From Streptomyces sp. MUM 203J (GTDB lineage: Bacteria > Actinomycetota > Actinomycetes > Streptomycetales > Streptomycetaceae): 64,000 nt of DNA. Below the pieces are notes generated by a model. The model had not been told where the DNA came from and did not search any database. It saw only the letters and a program-made list of their open reading frames with translations. Positions 40,575-49,575 of the stretch are shown here, piece by piece (positions within the stretch are counted from its first letter, which is position 1; each line of letters begins with the position of its first letter). The position numbers and the translations under genes were made by a program. The stretch covers positions 1-64,000 of the forward strand of contig NZ_JADWYO010000003.1 of NCBI RefSeq assembly GCF_022414595.1, written 5' to 3'.

Positions 40575-42948
40575 GTCGGCGCCTCCGGGCGTCTATGAGC
40601 ATCTCCTGGACATGTCGCAGCGGCTGGCCCTCCCCGTCCGTCGCGTGCCGGGTCCAGTTGCCGTCCGGGCCGAGATGCCAGGAGGACGTGGTGTCGGCCA
40701 TGCCGGTTTCCAGCAGGCGGTTGAGGGCCGCGCGGTGCGCCGGGTCGACGACCCGTACGAGCGCTTCTATCCGGCGGTCGAGGTTGCGGTGCATCATGTC
40801 CGCGCTGCCCAGCCACACCTCCGGCTCACCGCCGTTCGCGAACGCGAAGACCCGGGAGTGTTCGAGGAAGCGGCCGAGCACCGAACGGACCCGGACGTTC
40901 TCGGACAGCCCGACGACGCCGGGGCGCAGCGCGCAGATGCCGCGCACCCAGATGTCGACCGGCACGCCCGCCTGCGAGGCGCGGTAGCAGGCGTCGATGA
41001 CCGCCTCGTCGACCATCGAGTTGACCTTGATCCGGACGGAGGAGGGGCGCCCGGCCTTGTGGTGGGTGATCTCCCGGTTGATGCGGGACACCAGCCCGTC
41101 GCGCAGCGACTTCGGGGCGACCAGCAGTCGCCGGTACGTCTCGCGGCGCGAGTAGCCGGACAGCCGGTTGAACAGGTCGGACAGGTCCGCGCCCACCTGT
41201 GGGTCGGCGGTCAGCAGGCCCAGGTCCTCGTACAGGCGGGCCGTCTTCGGGTGGTAGTTGCCGGTGCCCACGTGGCTGTACCGGCGCAGCAGCTCGCCCT
41301 CCTGCCGCACGACGAGGGAGAGCTTGCAGTGGGTCTTCAGGCCGACCAGGCCGTACACCACGTGGCAGCCGGCCTCCTCCAGCTTGCGCGCCCACTTGAT
41401 GTTGGCCTGCTCGTCGAAGCGGGCCTTGATCTCGACGAGGACGAGGACCTGCTTGCCGGACTCGGCGGCGTCGATCAGTGCGTCCACTATCGGGGAGTCG
41501 CCGGAGGTGCGGTACAGCGTCTGCTTGATCGCGAGGACGTCGGGGTCCGCCGCGGCCTGCTCCAGGAAGGCCTGGACCGACGTCGAGAAGGAGTCGTACG
41601 GGTGGTGCAGCAGCACGTCCCGCTCGCGCAGCGCCGCGAAGATGTCGGGCGCGGAGGCGGACTCGACCTCCGCGAGGTCCCGGTGGGTGCCGGCCACGAA
41701 CTTCGGGTACTTCAGCTCCGGCCGGTCCTGCCCGGCTATCCCGAACAGCCCGGTCAGGTCCAGCGGCCCGGGCAGCGGGTAGACCTCGGCGTCGGACACC
41801 TTCAGCTCTCTGACCAGCAGGTCGAGGACGTACGGGTCGATGGACTCCTCCACCTCCAGCCGTACGGGCGGGCCGAAGCGGCGCCGCATCAGCTCCTTCT
41901 CCAGGGCCTGGAGCAGGTTCTCGGCGTCGTCCTCCTCGACTTCCAGGTCCTCGTTCCTGGTCACCCGGAACATGTGGGTGGCCAGCACCTCCATGCCCGG
42001 GAACAGCTCCTCCAGGTGCGCCGCGATGACGTCCTCCAGCGGGACGTACCGCTGCGGCGAGGCCTCCAGGAAGCGGGACAGCAGCGGGGGAACCTTCACG
42101 CGTGCGAAGTGGCGGTGTCCGGAGACCGGGTTGCGCACGACGACGGCGAGGTTGAGGGAGAGCCCGGAGATGTACGGGAAGGGGTGGGCCGGGTCGACGG
42201 CCAGCGGTGTCAGGACCGGGAAGATCTGCTGCCGGAACAGGGTGAAGAGCCGCGCCTGCTCCTTCTCGGTCAGATCGGGCCAGCGGACCAGGTGGATGCC
42301 CTCGTCGGCCAGTGCCGGGGCCACGTCCTGCTGGAAGCAGGCGGCGTGCCGGGCCATGAGTTCCCGGGACCGGGTCCAGATCAGCTCCAGCACCTCGCGC
42401 GGCTGGAGCCCGGACGCGGAGCGGGTCGCCACGCCGGTCGCGATGCGGCGCTTCAGGCCGGCGACCCGGACCATGAAGAACTCGTCCAGGTTGGAGGCGA
42501 AGATCGCCAGGAAGTTCGCCCGTTCGAGGAGCGGGGTCGTCGGGTCCTCGGCCAGCTCCAGGACGCGCTCGTTGAACGCCAGCCAGCTGCGCTCCCGGTC
42601 CAGGAACCGGCCCTGGGGCAGTTCGGTGTGGGTGGCGCTCTCGGCCGCGTAGGCGTCCTCCATGTCCGCGGCCAGGTCGGGTTCCAGCTCGGGAAGCTCC
42701 GGCGCGGAGAGGGTGCGCGGCCGGTGTGCGGCGATGGCCCCGACGGGGTGCTCGACCGAACGGCCGGATGCGGTGCTGTCGCCGGTCGCGGCGGGCGCGC
42801 CGGACCCGGACGTGCCGGTCTTGCCGCTCTTGGCGGTCTTGCCGGTCTTCCCGGACGCGGCGGACCGCCCCGGCTCGGCGGACTGGGCGGTGGCGGACGA
42901 CGGGTGGTGCTGGGCGGCGACCGGGACCTCGGCGGGCTGCTGGCTCAT
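40561..42948 (-). CDS. ppk: Polyphosphate kinase
   Basis: This 795-residue enzyme polymerises the terminal phosphate of ATP into polyphosphate and can run in reverse. A disordered N-terminal stretch of about 100 residues with repeated GKTGK/AKSGKTG units precedes the Ppk N domain ([20 protein letters not shown]), the middle domain and the two PLD-like catalytic domains with [17 protein letters not shown] and [13 protein letters not shown] (the autophosphorylated and acid His residues). The ATG at 42948 (MSQQPAEVP) was chosen by its GGAAG site. I see no GTTCACC-type PHO box upstream. Confidence 0.95.
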   Translation of the reverse strand: MSQQPAEVPVAAQHHPSSATAQSAEPGRSAASGKTGKTAKSGKTGTSGSGAPAATGDSTASGRSVEHPVGAIAAHRPRTLSAPELPELEPDLAADMEDAYAAESATHTELPQGRFLDRERSWLAFNERVLELAEDPTTPLLERANFLAIFASNLDEFFMVRVAGLKRRIATGVATRSASGLQPREVLELIWTRSRELMARHAACFQQDVAPALADEGIHLVRWPDLTEKEQARLFTLFRQQIFPVLTPLAVDPAHPFPYISGLSLNLAVVVRNPVSGHRHFARVKVPPLLSRFLEASPQRYVPLEDVIAAHLEELFPGMEVLATHMFRVTRNEDLEVEEDDAENLLQALEKELMRRRFGPPVRLEVEESIDPYVLDLLVRELKVSDAEVYPLPGPLDLTGLFGIAGQDRPELKYPKFVAGTHRDLAEVESASAPDIFAALRERDVLLHHPYDSFSTSVQAFLEQAAADPDVLAIKQTLYRTSGDSPIVDALIDAAESGKQVLVLVEIKARFDEQANIKWARKLEEAGCHVVYGLVGLKTHCKLSLVVRQEGELLRRYSHVGTGNYHPKTARLYEDLGLLTADPQVGADLSDLFNRLSGYSRRETYRRLLVAPKSLRDGLVSRINREITHHKAGRPSSVRIKVNSMVDEAVIDACYRASQAGVPVDIWVRGICALRPGVVGLSENVRVRSVLGRFLEHSRVFAFANGGEPEVWLGSADMMHRNLDRRIEALVRVVDPAHRAALNRLLETGMADTTSSWHLGPDGNWTRHATDGEGQPLRHVQEMLIDARRRRRAKP

Positions 42949-43086
42949 GGCACCATTCTTCCGCGCGGAGGGCTGGTCAGGCGCGTCGGAGCGGGCCGTG
43001 AGTGCGGACACGGCGGCTTCATTGGCCGAGCGTCGCAAGCGCGTCTGAATGATCGGTAACGAGGACATGACGTCCAGGGGGCTGGT

Positions 43087-43330
43087 GTGGTGGAGAGGCT
43101 GGAGATCGAAAGCTTCCTCGTCCTCGCCGGAGAACTGCACTTCGGGCGTACCGCCGAGCGCCTGTTCGTCTCCCGGGCCGCCCGGATCGGCCAGCCGGTC
43201 CGGAAGCCGGAGCGGCGGTCGGCGCCCCGCTGTTCGAGCGCACCGGCCGCACGGTCGGGCTCACGTCCCTGGGCAGTCAGCTCATCGGGCCCGCGACGGC
43301 CGTGTCCTCCGGGCGTCCGGTCCGACGCCG
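43087..43330 (+). pseudogene. LysR-family regulator remnant
   Basis: A GTG at 43087 opens a LysR-type N-terminus ([29 protein letters not shown]). After about 40 codons the frame is lost and the next LysR block continues in another frame ([24 protein letters not shown]). The roughly 200-residue effector domain is absent. It is a truncated and frameshifted fragment at the boundary between the ppk region and the specialised gene cluster. Confidence 0.8.
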
Positions 43331-43465
43331 TGTTTCGCGGACCCGTGTCCGGGTGGTAGCCGTCCGGCCGGCAGACTGAAGCCCGGTGCGGCCGGTGGGT
43401 CTGGGGGCCGGACCCGGGGCGGTGCGACGAGACGCGGGGGGCGAGGGTTCGTGCGTGACGAAGCC

Positions 43466-43672
43466 ATGCGGGTGTGGGTGAGCGACCAGCAGGTCGTCTG
43501 CCCGTTCTGCCGTTTCGACCAGTTCTGGGAGCGGGAGATCAAGCTCAACACGGCCGGGATGTCGTTTCTGGGGCTGGACTGGGCCAACAAGTCCGCGACC
43601 GGTCTGGTCTGCGCCCAGTGCGGGCGGATCGAGATGTTCCTGGGGGCGCAGATCGAGTTCCAGCGGGTCTGA
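43466..43672 (+). CDS. Small zinc-ribbon protein
   Basis: This 68-residue protein has two CxxC knuckles, CPFC near the N-terminus and CAQC about 34 residues later, as in zinc ribbons. The middle (FWEREIKLNTAGMSFLGLDWANKSATG) is typical of a conserved actinobacterial family of unknown function. The ATG at 43466 matches the family start; a GTG at 43451 nearer to GAGGG is an alternative. A strong hairpin follows. Confidence 0.8.
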   Translation: MRVWVSDQQVVCPFCRFDQFWEREIKLNTAGMSFLGLDWANKSATGLVCAQCGRIEMFLGAQIEFQRV

Positions 43673-43691
43673 GGCGGCGCCCCGCACCGCG

Positions 43692-43731
43692 ACGCCGCTC
43701 TCTCCGCCACCAGGAGCGGAGAGAGCGGCGT
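43692..43731. terminator. Bidirectional terminator at the left end of the gene cluster
   Basis: ACGCCGCTCTCTCCGC and GCGGAGAGAGCGGCGT form a perfect 16-bp stem with an 8-nt loop between the zinc-ribbon gene and the convergent SnoaL-like gene. There is no T tract. It marks the 3' end of the long minus-strand operon. Confidence 0.85.
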
Positions 43732-43749
43732 GGCGGGGCCGGCGGGCCG

Positions 43750-44124
43750 TCAGATGGCCGGTCGGTAGAAGAAGGTCTTGCGGCGTTCGATCTTTCCGTC
43801 ACGTACCAGGTACGTGTCCGCGAAACCCTCGTCCAGCGACGTGCCGTCCCTGCTGACGCCCTGGAAGCGGCCCCAGCAGGCGGCGGCGCCGAGGCTGCCC
43901 GTCACCTGGTCCACCTCGTGGCGCCCCTCGGTGATGATCCGCTCGTGCTCGTAGAACGTGCGGATCCTGTCCAGACCCTCCAGCGCCGGATATCCGGGGC
44001 GTTCGTAGACGGCGTCCTCCGTGAGCACGTCACCCAGCTCGTCCCACGAGCGCGAGTCGATCACCTGGAACAGCCGGGCCACCAGGGAGTCGGCGGTCAC
44101 CGGGGTGTATGTCGGCATGGTCAC
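43750..44124 (-). CDS. SnoaL-like / NTF2-fold protein
   Basis: This 124-residue protein has the α+β-cone layout: helix RLFQVIDSRSWDELGDVLTEDAVYE, then strands ending in DTYLVRDGKIERRKTFF. The family includes polyketide cyclases, isomerases and many uncharacterised proteins, so the chemistry cannot be predicted. It starts with GTG at 44124 (ATG at 44118 is an alternative), 54 nt after the aminotransferase stop, and is the last gene of the minus-strand cluster. Confidence 0.75.
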   Translation of the reverse strand: MTMPTYTPVTADSLVARLFQVIDSRSWDELGDVLTEDAVYERPGYPALEGLDRIRTFYEHERIITEGRHEVDQVTGSLGAAACWGRFQGVSRDGTSLDEGFADTYLVRDGKIERRKTFFYRPAI

Positions 44125-44178
44125 GTCGTCCTTGCTCCTTGGTCGTCGGGGGGGAAGGGGAGGCGGAGGCGCCTCTCT

Positions 44179-45537
44179 TCAGGAGGCCTCCGCCCGTGCC
44201 TTCTCGAAGGCCACGGCCAGGCGGGCCACGGCCTCGTGGCGCTGCTCCTCGTCGAGCGTGGCGAAGGACAGCCGCAGGGAGCGGGTGCCGTCCTGTTCGA
44301 TGCAGAAGGGCGTGCCCGGCACGATCGCCACTCCCTCCGCGCGGGCGTGGGCGTGAAGGCGGTCCGAGGTCACGCGGGGATCGTCGACGGAACACCAGAA
44401 GAACAGGCCGCCGCGCGGCTCGTCGAAGGCGATCCACGGCAGCCGCCGGCGCAGCAGCGACGCCGTCGTCCGGGCCCTGTGCCCGTACAGGGACCGCAGC
44501 CGGTCCAGGTGGGCGGGGAGGAAGGCCGGGTCGGACAGCAGCTCGGCCACCACGTACTGGCCGAGGCTGTTGGTCTGCAGGTCGCAGGACTGCTTGGCGG
44601 CCGACAGTTCACCGAACAGCCCCTCGGGGGCGACCAGCCCGGCCACCCGCAGCCCCGGGCAGAGCGTCTTCGAGAGGCTCATGAGCCGCACCACCCGGCC
44701 GCTGTGGACGTCCACCGACGGCAGTCGCCCGCCGGTGAAGGCCAGATCGCCGTACGGGTCGTCCTCGGCCACCAGGAACCCGTACCGCTCTGCCAGCGCG
44801 GCGAGGCGCCGCCGCCGTTCCTCGGAGAGGACGCCCCCCGTCGGGTTGTGGAACTGGGGAACCACATAGACCAGTTTCGGCCGCTCGCCCGCGGCGAGCC
44901 GCTCTTCGAGCACGTCGACGCGCATCCCCTCCCGGTCGGTGGGGACGGGCAGCAGCCGGGCCCCGGCGCGGCGGAAGAGCTGTACCGCGCCCAGGTATCC
45001 GGGGTCGTCCAGGGCCACCGCGTCGCCCTCGTCGAGCACCGTCCTGGCCAGCAGGTCGAGCCCCTGCTGGCTGCCCGAGGTGATCAGCACCCGTTCCGGC
45101 CCCACCGGTGCGCCCGTCTCCCCGGCCCGGACCGCCAGGGCGCGCCGCATCTGCGGGACGCCCTCGCTCGGGGCGTACTGGAGGGCGGCGGTGGCGGAAC
45201 GGGCGAACACACGCTCGGCCGCCGCGGAGAGCCGGTCCGTGGGGAAGCTGTCCGGTGCCGGAATGCCCCCGGCCATGGACAGGACGCCGGGAGTGTTCGC
45301 CGCCGCCAGGATCCGGCCGATCGCGTCGGACCGGCCCCAAGCCGTCCGCCGCGCCAGCAGCCCGCCGAAGCCGGCTGCCGTGCCCCCGCCCCCGCCGTCC
45401 GCCGCGTGCGGAGCTGCCTCGCAGCCGTCCGGGGCGCCTTTGCCGGTGCTGTCCGTCGTGCCTCGGGCTCCGCCCGCGTCGGCTGTGGGCCGTTCCGGGC
45501 CGAAGCCGTTCGTCGCGCCTCCGCCGCCGTCTGTCAC
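44179..45537 (-). CDS. PLP-dependent class I/II aminotransferase
   Basis: This 452-residue protein has a Gly/Ala-rich N-terminal extension of about 60 residues followed by a fold-type I aminotransferase of the 2-aminoadipate/MocR-related group: SMAGGIPAPDSFP, TSGSQQGLDLLARTVLDEGD, PQFHNPTGGVLS, EDDPYGDLAF, and the PLP-binding lysine in RLMSLSKTLCPGLRVAG. It lacks a GntR domain. Its GTG overlaps the MFS stop by 4 nt. It probably transaminates an amino or keto acid in the cluster's pathway; the substrate is unknown. Confidence 0.88.
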   Translation of the reverse strand: MTDGGGGATNGFGPERPTADAGGARGTTDSTGKGAPDGCEAAPHAADGGGGGTAAGFGGLLARRTAWGRSDAIGRILAAANTPGVLSMAGGIPAPDSFPTDRLSAAAERVFARSATAALQYAPSEGVPQMRRALAVRAGETGAPVGPERVLITSGSQQGLDLLARTVLDEGDAVALDDPGYLGAVQLFRRAGARLLPVPTDREGMRVDVLEERLAAGERPKLVYVVPQFHNPTGGVLSEERRRRLAALAERYGFLVAEDDPYGDLAFTGGRLPSVDVHSGRVVRLMSLSKTLCPGLRVAGLVAPEGLFGELSAAKQSCDLQTNSLGQYVVAELLSDPAFLPAHLDRLRSLYGHRARTTASLLRRRLPWIAFDEPRGGLFFWCSVDDPRVTSDRLHAHARAEGVAIVPGTPFCIEQDGTRSLRLSFATLDEEQRHEAVARLAVAFEKARAEAS

Positions 45538-46883
45538 ATCTCCGCCCTCGCCTCGGCCGTCGCGGGCCGTGCGCCGATCTGCGGGGGGAAGTCCTTCAGC
45601 CGCCACACCGGGGAGGCGAGCACCACCAGCACGGCCGACAGGAAGGCTCCCGCGGTGACGAACAGGGTCTCGCGCAGACCGATCACGTCCCCGAGCCAGC
45701 CGCCGATCAGTGCGCCGAGCGGCAGGGTGCCCCAGGAGACGAAGCGGTATCCCGCGTTCATCCGGCCGAGCAGCTCGTCCGGGGTGATCGACTGGCGGAG
45801 GCTGATGACGTGGATGTTGGCGATCGTGCCGCCCGCCCCGATCATGGCGAACGCGAGCACGAACAGCGCCAGCGAACCCGGCGAGCCGTTCGCCGGGGCG
45901 AGCGGAATGATCACGGGTGCAAGGCAGCACAGCAGCAGTGCGGTCAGGATGGCCGCACCGAGACCGAGAACCTGCTTCAGCTGCCGGGCCACCAGCGAGC
46001 CGGCCAGCGAACCGACCGCTCCGGTGCCCAGCAGCAGCCCGATCATGCCGGGAGACAGCTCAAGGCGCCGGGCCGCGTACAGCACGAACACCGTCTGCAG
46101 CGACATCCAGCACAGGTTGTACAGCCCCGACTGGAGCGCGCAGGCGCGCAGGTGCGCGCTGTCCCAGATGATCCGCACGCCGTCCCCGACGCTCTTCCAC
46201 AGCCCGGTCTGCCGCTCGGGCGGGGCAGGCTGCGGCTCGGGCCGCCGGATCGTCACGAGGGTGATCACGGAAACCAGGTAGGACACGCCGTTGATGAGCA
46301 GCGCGAACGGCGCGGTGACCCAGCCGATCAGCAGGCCCGCCAGCCCCGGCCCGCCGATCTGGGCCAGTGAACTGGTGCCCTGCAGCTTGCTGTTGCCCTC
46401 CACCAGGTGTTCTTTGCCGATGAGGGTCGGCAGATAGGACTGGTAGGCCACGTCGAAGACGACGGTGAGCGCTCCGATGAACAGCGCGGCCACGTACACG
46501 AACTCGATGCGCAGCAGGTCCAGGACGGCGAGCAGCGGCACCGCGGTGACAAGCAGTGCCCGCACCGCGTTGGCCATGATCATCAGCGGGCGCCGCCGGA
46601 CCCGGTCCACCCATACGCCGACGAGCAGGGTGACCAGCAGGAACGGGGCGTAGGAGGCGGCGTTGACCAGACCCACCTGCGAGGAGCTGGCCTCCAGGGC
46701 GAGCACGGCGGTCAGCGGCAGGGCCAGCAGGGTGACCTGGGCGCCTACCTGGGAGATCGCCTCCCCGGTCCAGAACTTCATGAACTCGGCGTCCCGCCAG
46801 AGCGCGCCGCCCCTCCGCGTCCCCGGCGCGCCCGCCGCGGGTGCCGCCTCGTCCGGGGTCTCCTTGGTGCCGGAGCCGCTCAC
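45534..46883 (-). CDS. MFS transporter (MFS_3-type exporter)
   Basis: This 449-residue protein has twelve predicted transmembrane helices and the MFS loop GVWVDRVRRRPLMIMANAVRAL between helices 2 and 3. It belongs to the enterobactin-exporter-like (MFS_3) group (FMKFWTGEAISQVGAQVTLLALPLTAV). It probably exports the cluster's product or confers self-resistance. It starts with GTG at 46883, overlapping the double ATP-grasp gene by 4 nt, and ends by overlapping the aminotransferase gene, so all three are coupled. Confidence 0.88.
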   Translation of the reverse strand: MSGSGTKETPDEAAPAAGAPGTRRGGALWRDAEFMKFWTGEAISQVGAQVTLLALPLTAVLALEASSSQVGLVNAASYAPFLLVTLLVGVWVDRVRRRPLMIMANAVRALLVTAVPLLAVLDLLRIEFVYVAALFIGALTVVFDVAYQSYLPTLIGKEHLVEGNSKLQGTSSLAQIGGPGLAGLLIGWVTAPFALLINGVSYLVSVITLVTIRRPEPQPAPPERQTGLWKSVGDGVRIIWDSAHLRACALQSGLYNLCWMSLQTVFVLYAARRLELSPGMIGLLLGTGAVGSLAGSLVARQLKQVLGLGAAILTALLLCCLAPVIIPLAPANGSPGSLALFVLAFAMIGAGGTIANIHVISLRQSITPDELLGRMNAGYRFVSWGTLPLGALIGGWLGDVIGLRETLFVTAGAFLSAVLVVLASPVWRLKDFPPQIGARPATAEARAEM

Positions 46884-49504
46884 CGGGCCTCCGCCTCTCC
46901 GTCGGCGGCCTCGGCAACGTGGAAGGCACAGCCGATCTGGGCACCGCGCAGCATGGAGACGATGCCCACCGCCGGGTCGGTGACCCCGCGGGCCAGGGTG
47001 CCCGCGTACCGGCCGTCGACCATCAGCGTGCCGTAGGCGACGGCCATGTCCTCGGTGGTGACGCCGTCGTCGGACAGGAAGCGCTCGACGGTCGGCAGCA
47101 GCCGCTGCTGGAGCACGAACGGGCCGTCGACCGCCTGCTGCAGCCGCTCCACCCACTCCTTCTGGCCGGTGGTCCAGCCGGGGGTGACGCCGACCCCGCC
47201 GTAGAGCAGCGTGGGCTTGAGGACGAGCCGGTCCTTGTTGGCGACCGCGTACGGCAGCAGGTCGATCCGCTCGCCGTCCATGGTGACCTTCTCGTCACGT
47301 ACGAAGCGGGTCCAGGGCAGGATGCGGTCGACGAGGGCGCGCTCCTCCTCGGTGAGGGACGCGCGGTTGCGCTCGTCACTCAGCATGGCCAGGCTGCCCT
47401 TGTTGCCGTACAGCTCGCAGTCGAGCGGCGCGAACAGCTCGACGCCGCCCGCCTCGACGGCGTCCAGGAGCGGGTTGACCAGCTCGTACGTGCGGGGCTC
47501 GTCCGGCATCTCCCCGGGCAGGAACATCCGGTACACGACGTCCACCCGGCGGCCCTGGTACAGGACCCGGCCGTCCTCGTACGTGAAGTCGCCCAGGTGG
47601 CAGACGACCGGCTCGAAGCCGAGCGCCTCGAAGGCGGGAACCACGAACTCCATCCAGCACCTGGAGTTCTCGAAGCCGTCGGGCCAGTCGGTGATCGCGA
47701 GCAGCGGGCGCTCGATCCCGGCCAGTGACGGAGCCTGACGGCGCAGCACGTCCGTGATGCGGGCGAGCGGGTCGGGATGGACGAGGTTCTCCTCGGCCGC
47801 GAACGCCGCGAACTCCTCGTCCCCGACCAGCGCGCGAGCGAACTCGCCCATCTGCCAGCCGCCCAGTGAGGAACCGGTGTTGAGTTCCATCACCCGGAAC
47901 CCGCCGGTCTCGCGGTACAGGTCGGCGCGGGAGAGCGGTGCCAGCTCCGGGGAGGCGCCGCGCAGCACCAGTTCGGTCTGGGTCCCGCTCATGCCCACCG
48001 CACGGGCGAAGGCCCGCAGGTCGCCGTCGAAGAGCCGGTGCGGCACGGCCTTCAGCAGCTCGAACAGGCCGTTCAGATCGCGCTCCAGTCCGGCCACGTC
48101 CTCGGCACTGAGGAACACGGGCCGGTTGAGGCCCTCGCCGCCGCCGGCGCCGTAGCGGAACCACTCCACCCCGCGCACCCCCGAGACCGTCATGCGACGG
48201 GCCGTGCGCTCGTGGTCGAAGAAGCGCCGGGTGACGGGGTTCTCCACACGGGCGCCCAGCCTGTGCGCCTCCGCCCCGGTCACCTCGACGCGGGAGCGGC
48301 CCTCCGCCCGGTCCAGGGTCCCGCGGGTGTCGGCCGGGGTGTCCCCCACAGCGAGGAGCGCCCCGTAGCGCGGTGTCAGGCCGCGCGGCGGGAGCTGGAG
48401 CTCGTCGCCGGGCGCGGCCAGCGCGAACGACTCGGCCAGGCCGTCGGCCTCGCTCGGCTCGGGCAGCACGACCCGGTCGACGGTGCCGTCGTGGGCCGGG
48501 TACAGGAAGCGGATCTCGGCGCTCAGGGAGCGGGTGGGGGTGAGGTCGGGGGTGCGTTCGAAGGCGATCTCGGCAGCGGCGCGGGCGAGGTCGACGCCGG
48601 TGGCGAGCTGGTGCAGATGCGGGATGAGGTCGCCGCCGAGCCGTCCGTTCAGCTCGATCAGGCGCGGGCCGTCAGGGCTGAGGCGCACCTCGGTGTGGGT
48701 GACGCCGTAGTCGACGCCGACCGCCCGGTGGGCGCTCCGGACGAGTTCGGTGACCGCGTCCGCCCACGGCTCGTGCTGCCAGGCGGTGACGAGGTGGCCG
48801 ACCTCCTCGAAATACGGGTGGGGGCCGAGTCGCTTGCGGGCCACGCACACCGGGGTGGCGGTGCCGTCCACCACGACGCTGTCGATGCTCAGTTCCGGCC
48901 CCTCGACGAACTCCTCGACCAGAACGGTGTCGGCCGTTCCGGCGCCCTGGAGCCGGCTGCCGTGCGCGAGCTGGTAGGCCCTGCGCAGCTCGTCGGCATC
49001 CCGCGCGATCATGACGCCGAAGCTGCCGCCGAGAGTGCGGGGCTTGACGACGACGGGGAACCCGATGGACTCCGCGGCGGCCAGCGCCTCGTCCTCGCTG
49101 GTCGCGGGAGCGTGCCGGACGGCGGCCATTCCCGCGGCCTCGAACGCCTGGCGGGCGGCGTACTTGTCCCGGCAGATCCGGGCCGCGGCCGGGTCCATGG
49201 CCCGCAGCCGCAGCTTGGCGGCCACCGCGGAGACGGCGGTGAGCGACCATTCGTCCCAGGTGAGCACGGCCGCTTCGGCCACCTCGCCGCGCAGGTCCGC
49301 GACGGCGGGGAACAGCTTGGCGGCGTCCGTGGTGTCAGCGATCCGATGGGTCTCGACGTACCGGGCCTGCCAGGTGGGCGCCTCGGGGGCGACGAGCGTG
49401 ACCTCGTACCGCGCGGCGAGCGAGGCGAGGGCGTACTCGCGGTACTGGCGTATGCGGCTGCCGACCAGGATGACGCGCGGGCGTTCGGGGGTGTTGACGG
49501 ACAC
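46880..49504 (-). CDS. Fusion of two ATP-grasp ligase domains
   Basis: This 874-residue protein carries two ATP-grasp ligase units. Residues about 1-410 form a classical carboxylate-amine ligase: FPVVVKPRTLGGSFGVM (ATP loop), VLVEEFVEGPELSIDSVVV and the Mg-binding LIELNGRLGGDLIPHL. Residues about 430-874 are circularly permuted: the metal site RVMELNTGSSLGGWQMGEF comes before the ATP-binding LVLKPTLLYGGVGVTPGW, as in glutathionylspermidine synthase-like proteins. Each unit could form one amide bond. The GTG at 49504 has GGAAAGGA 7 nt upstream. The frame stays open far upstream but antisense to no plausible extra domain. Confidence 0.85.
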   Translation of the reverse strand: MSVNTPERPRVILVGSRIRQYREYALASLAARYEVTLVAPEAPTWQARYVETHRIADTTDAAKLFPAVADLRGEVAEAAVLTWDEWSLTAVSAVAAKLRLRAMDPAAARICRDKYAARQAFEAAGMAAVRHAPATSEDEALAAAESIGFPVVVKPRTLGGSFGVMIARDADELRRAYQLAHGSRLQGAGTADTVLVEEFVEGPELSIDSVVVDGTATPVCVARKRLGPHPYFEEVGHLVTAWQHEPWADAVTELVRSAHRAVGVDYGVTHTEVRLSPDGPRLIELNGRLGGDLIPHLHQLATGVDLARAAAEIAFERTPDLTPTRSLSAEIRFLYPAHDGTVDRVVLPEPSEADGLAESFALAAPGDELQLPPRGLTPRYGALLAVGDTPADTRGTLDRAEGRSRVEVTGAEAHRLGARVENPVTRRFFDHERTARRMTVSGVRGVEWFRYGAGGGEGLNRPVFLSAEDVAGLERDLNGLFELLKAVPHRLFDGDLRAFARAVGMSGTQTELVLRGASPELAPLSRADLYRETGGFRVMELNTGSSLGGWQMGEFARALVGDEEFAAFAAEENLVHPDPLARITDVLRRQAPSLAGIERPLLAITDWPDGFENSRCWMEFVVPAFEALGFEPVVCHLGDFTYEDGRVLYQGRRVDVVYRMFLPGEMPDEPRTYELVNPLLDAVEAGGVELFAPLDCELYGNKGSLAMLSDERNRASLTEEERALVDRILPWTRFVRDEKVTMDGERIDLLPYAVANKDRLVLKPTLLYGGVGVTPGWTTGQKEWVERLQQAVDGPFVLQQRLLPTVERFLSDDGVTTEDMAVAYGTLMVDGRYAGTLARGVTDPAVGIVSMLRGAQIGCAFHVAEAADGEAEAR

Positions 49505-49575
49505 GGTGGGTTCCTTTCCGGATCGGGGCCTCTGTGGCCGGCCCCGTGAAGACAGGTGGTTCGGGCGGTGCGCGG

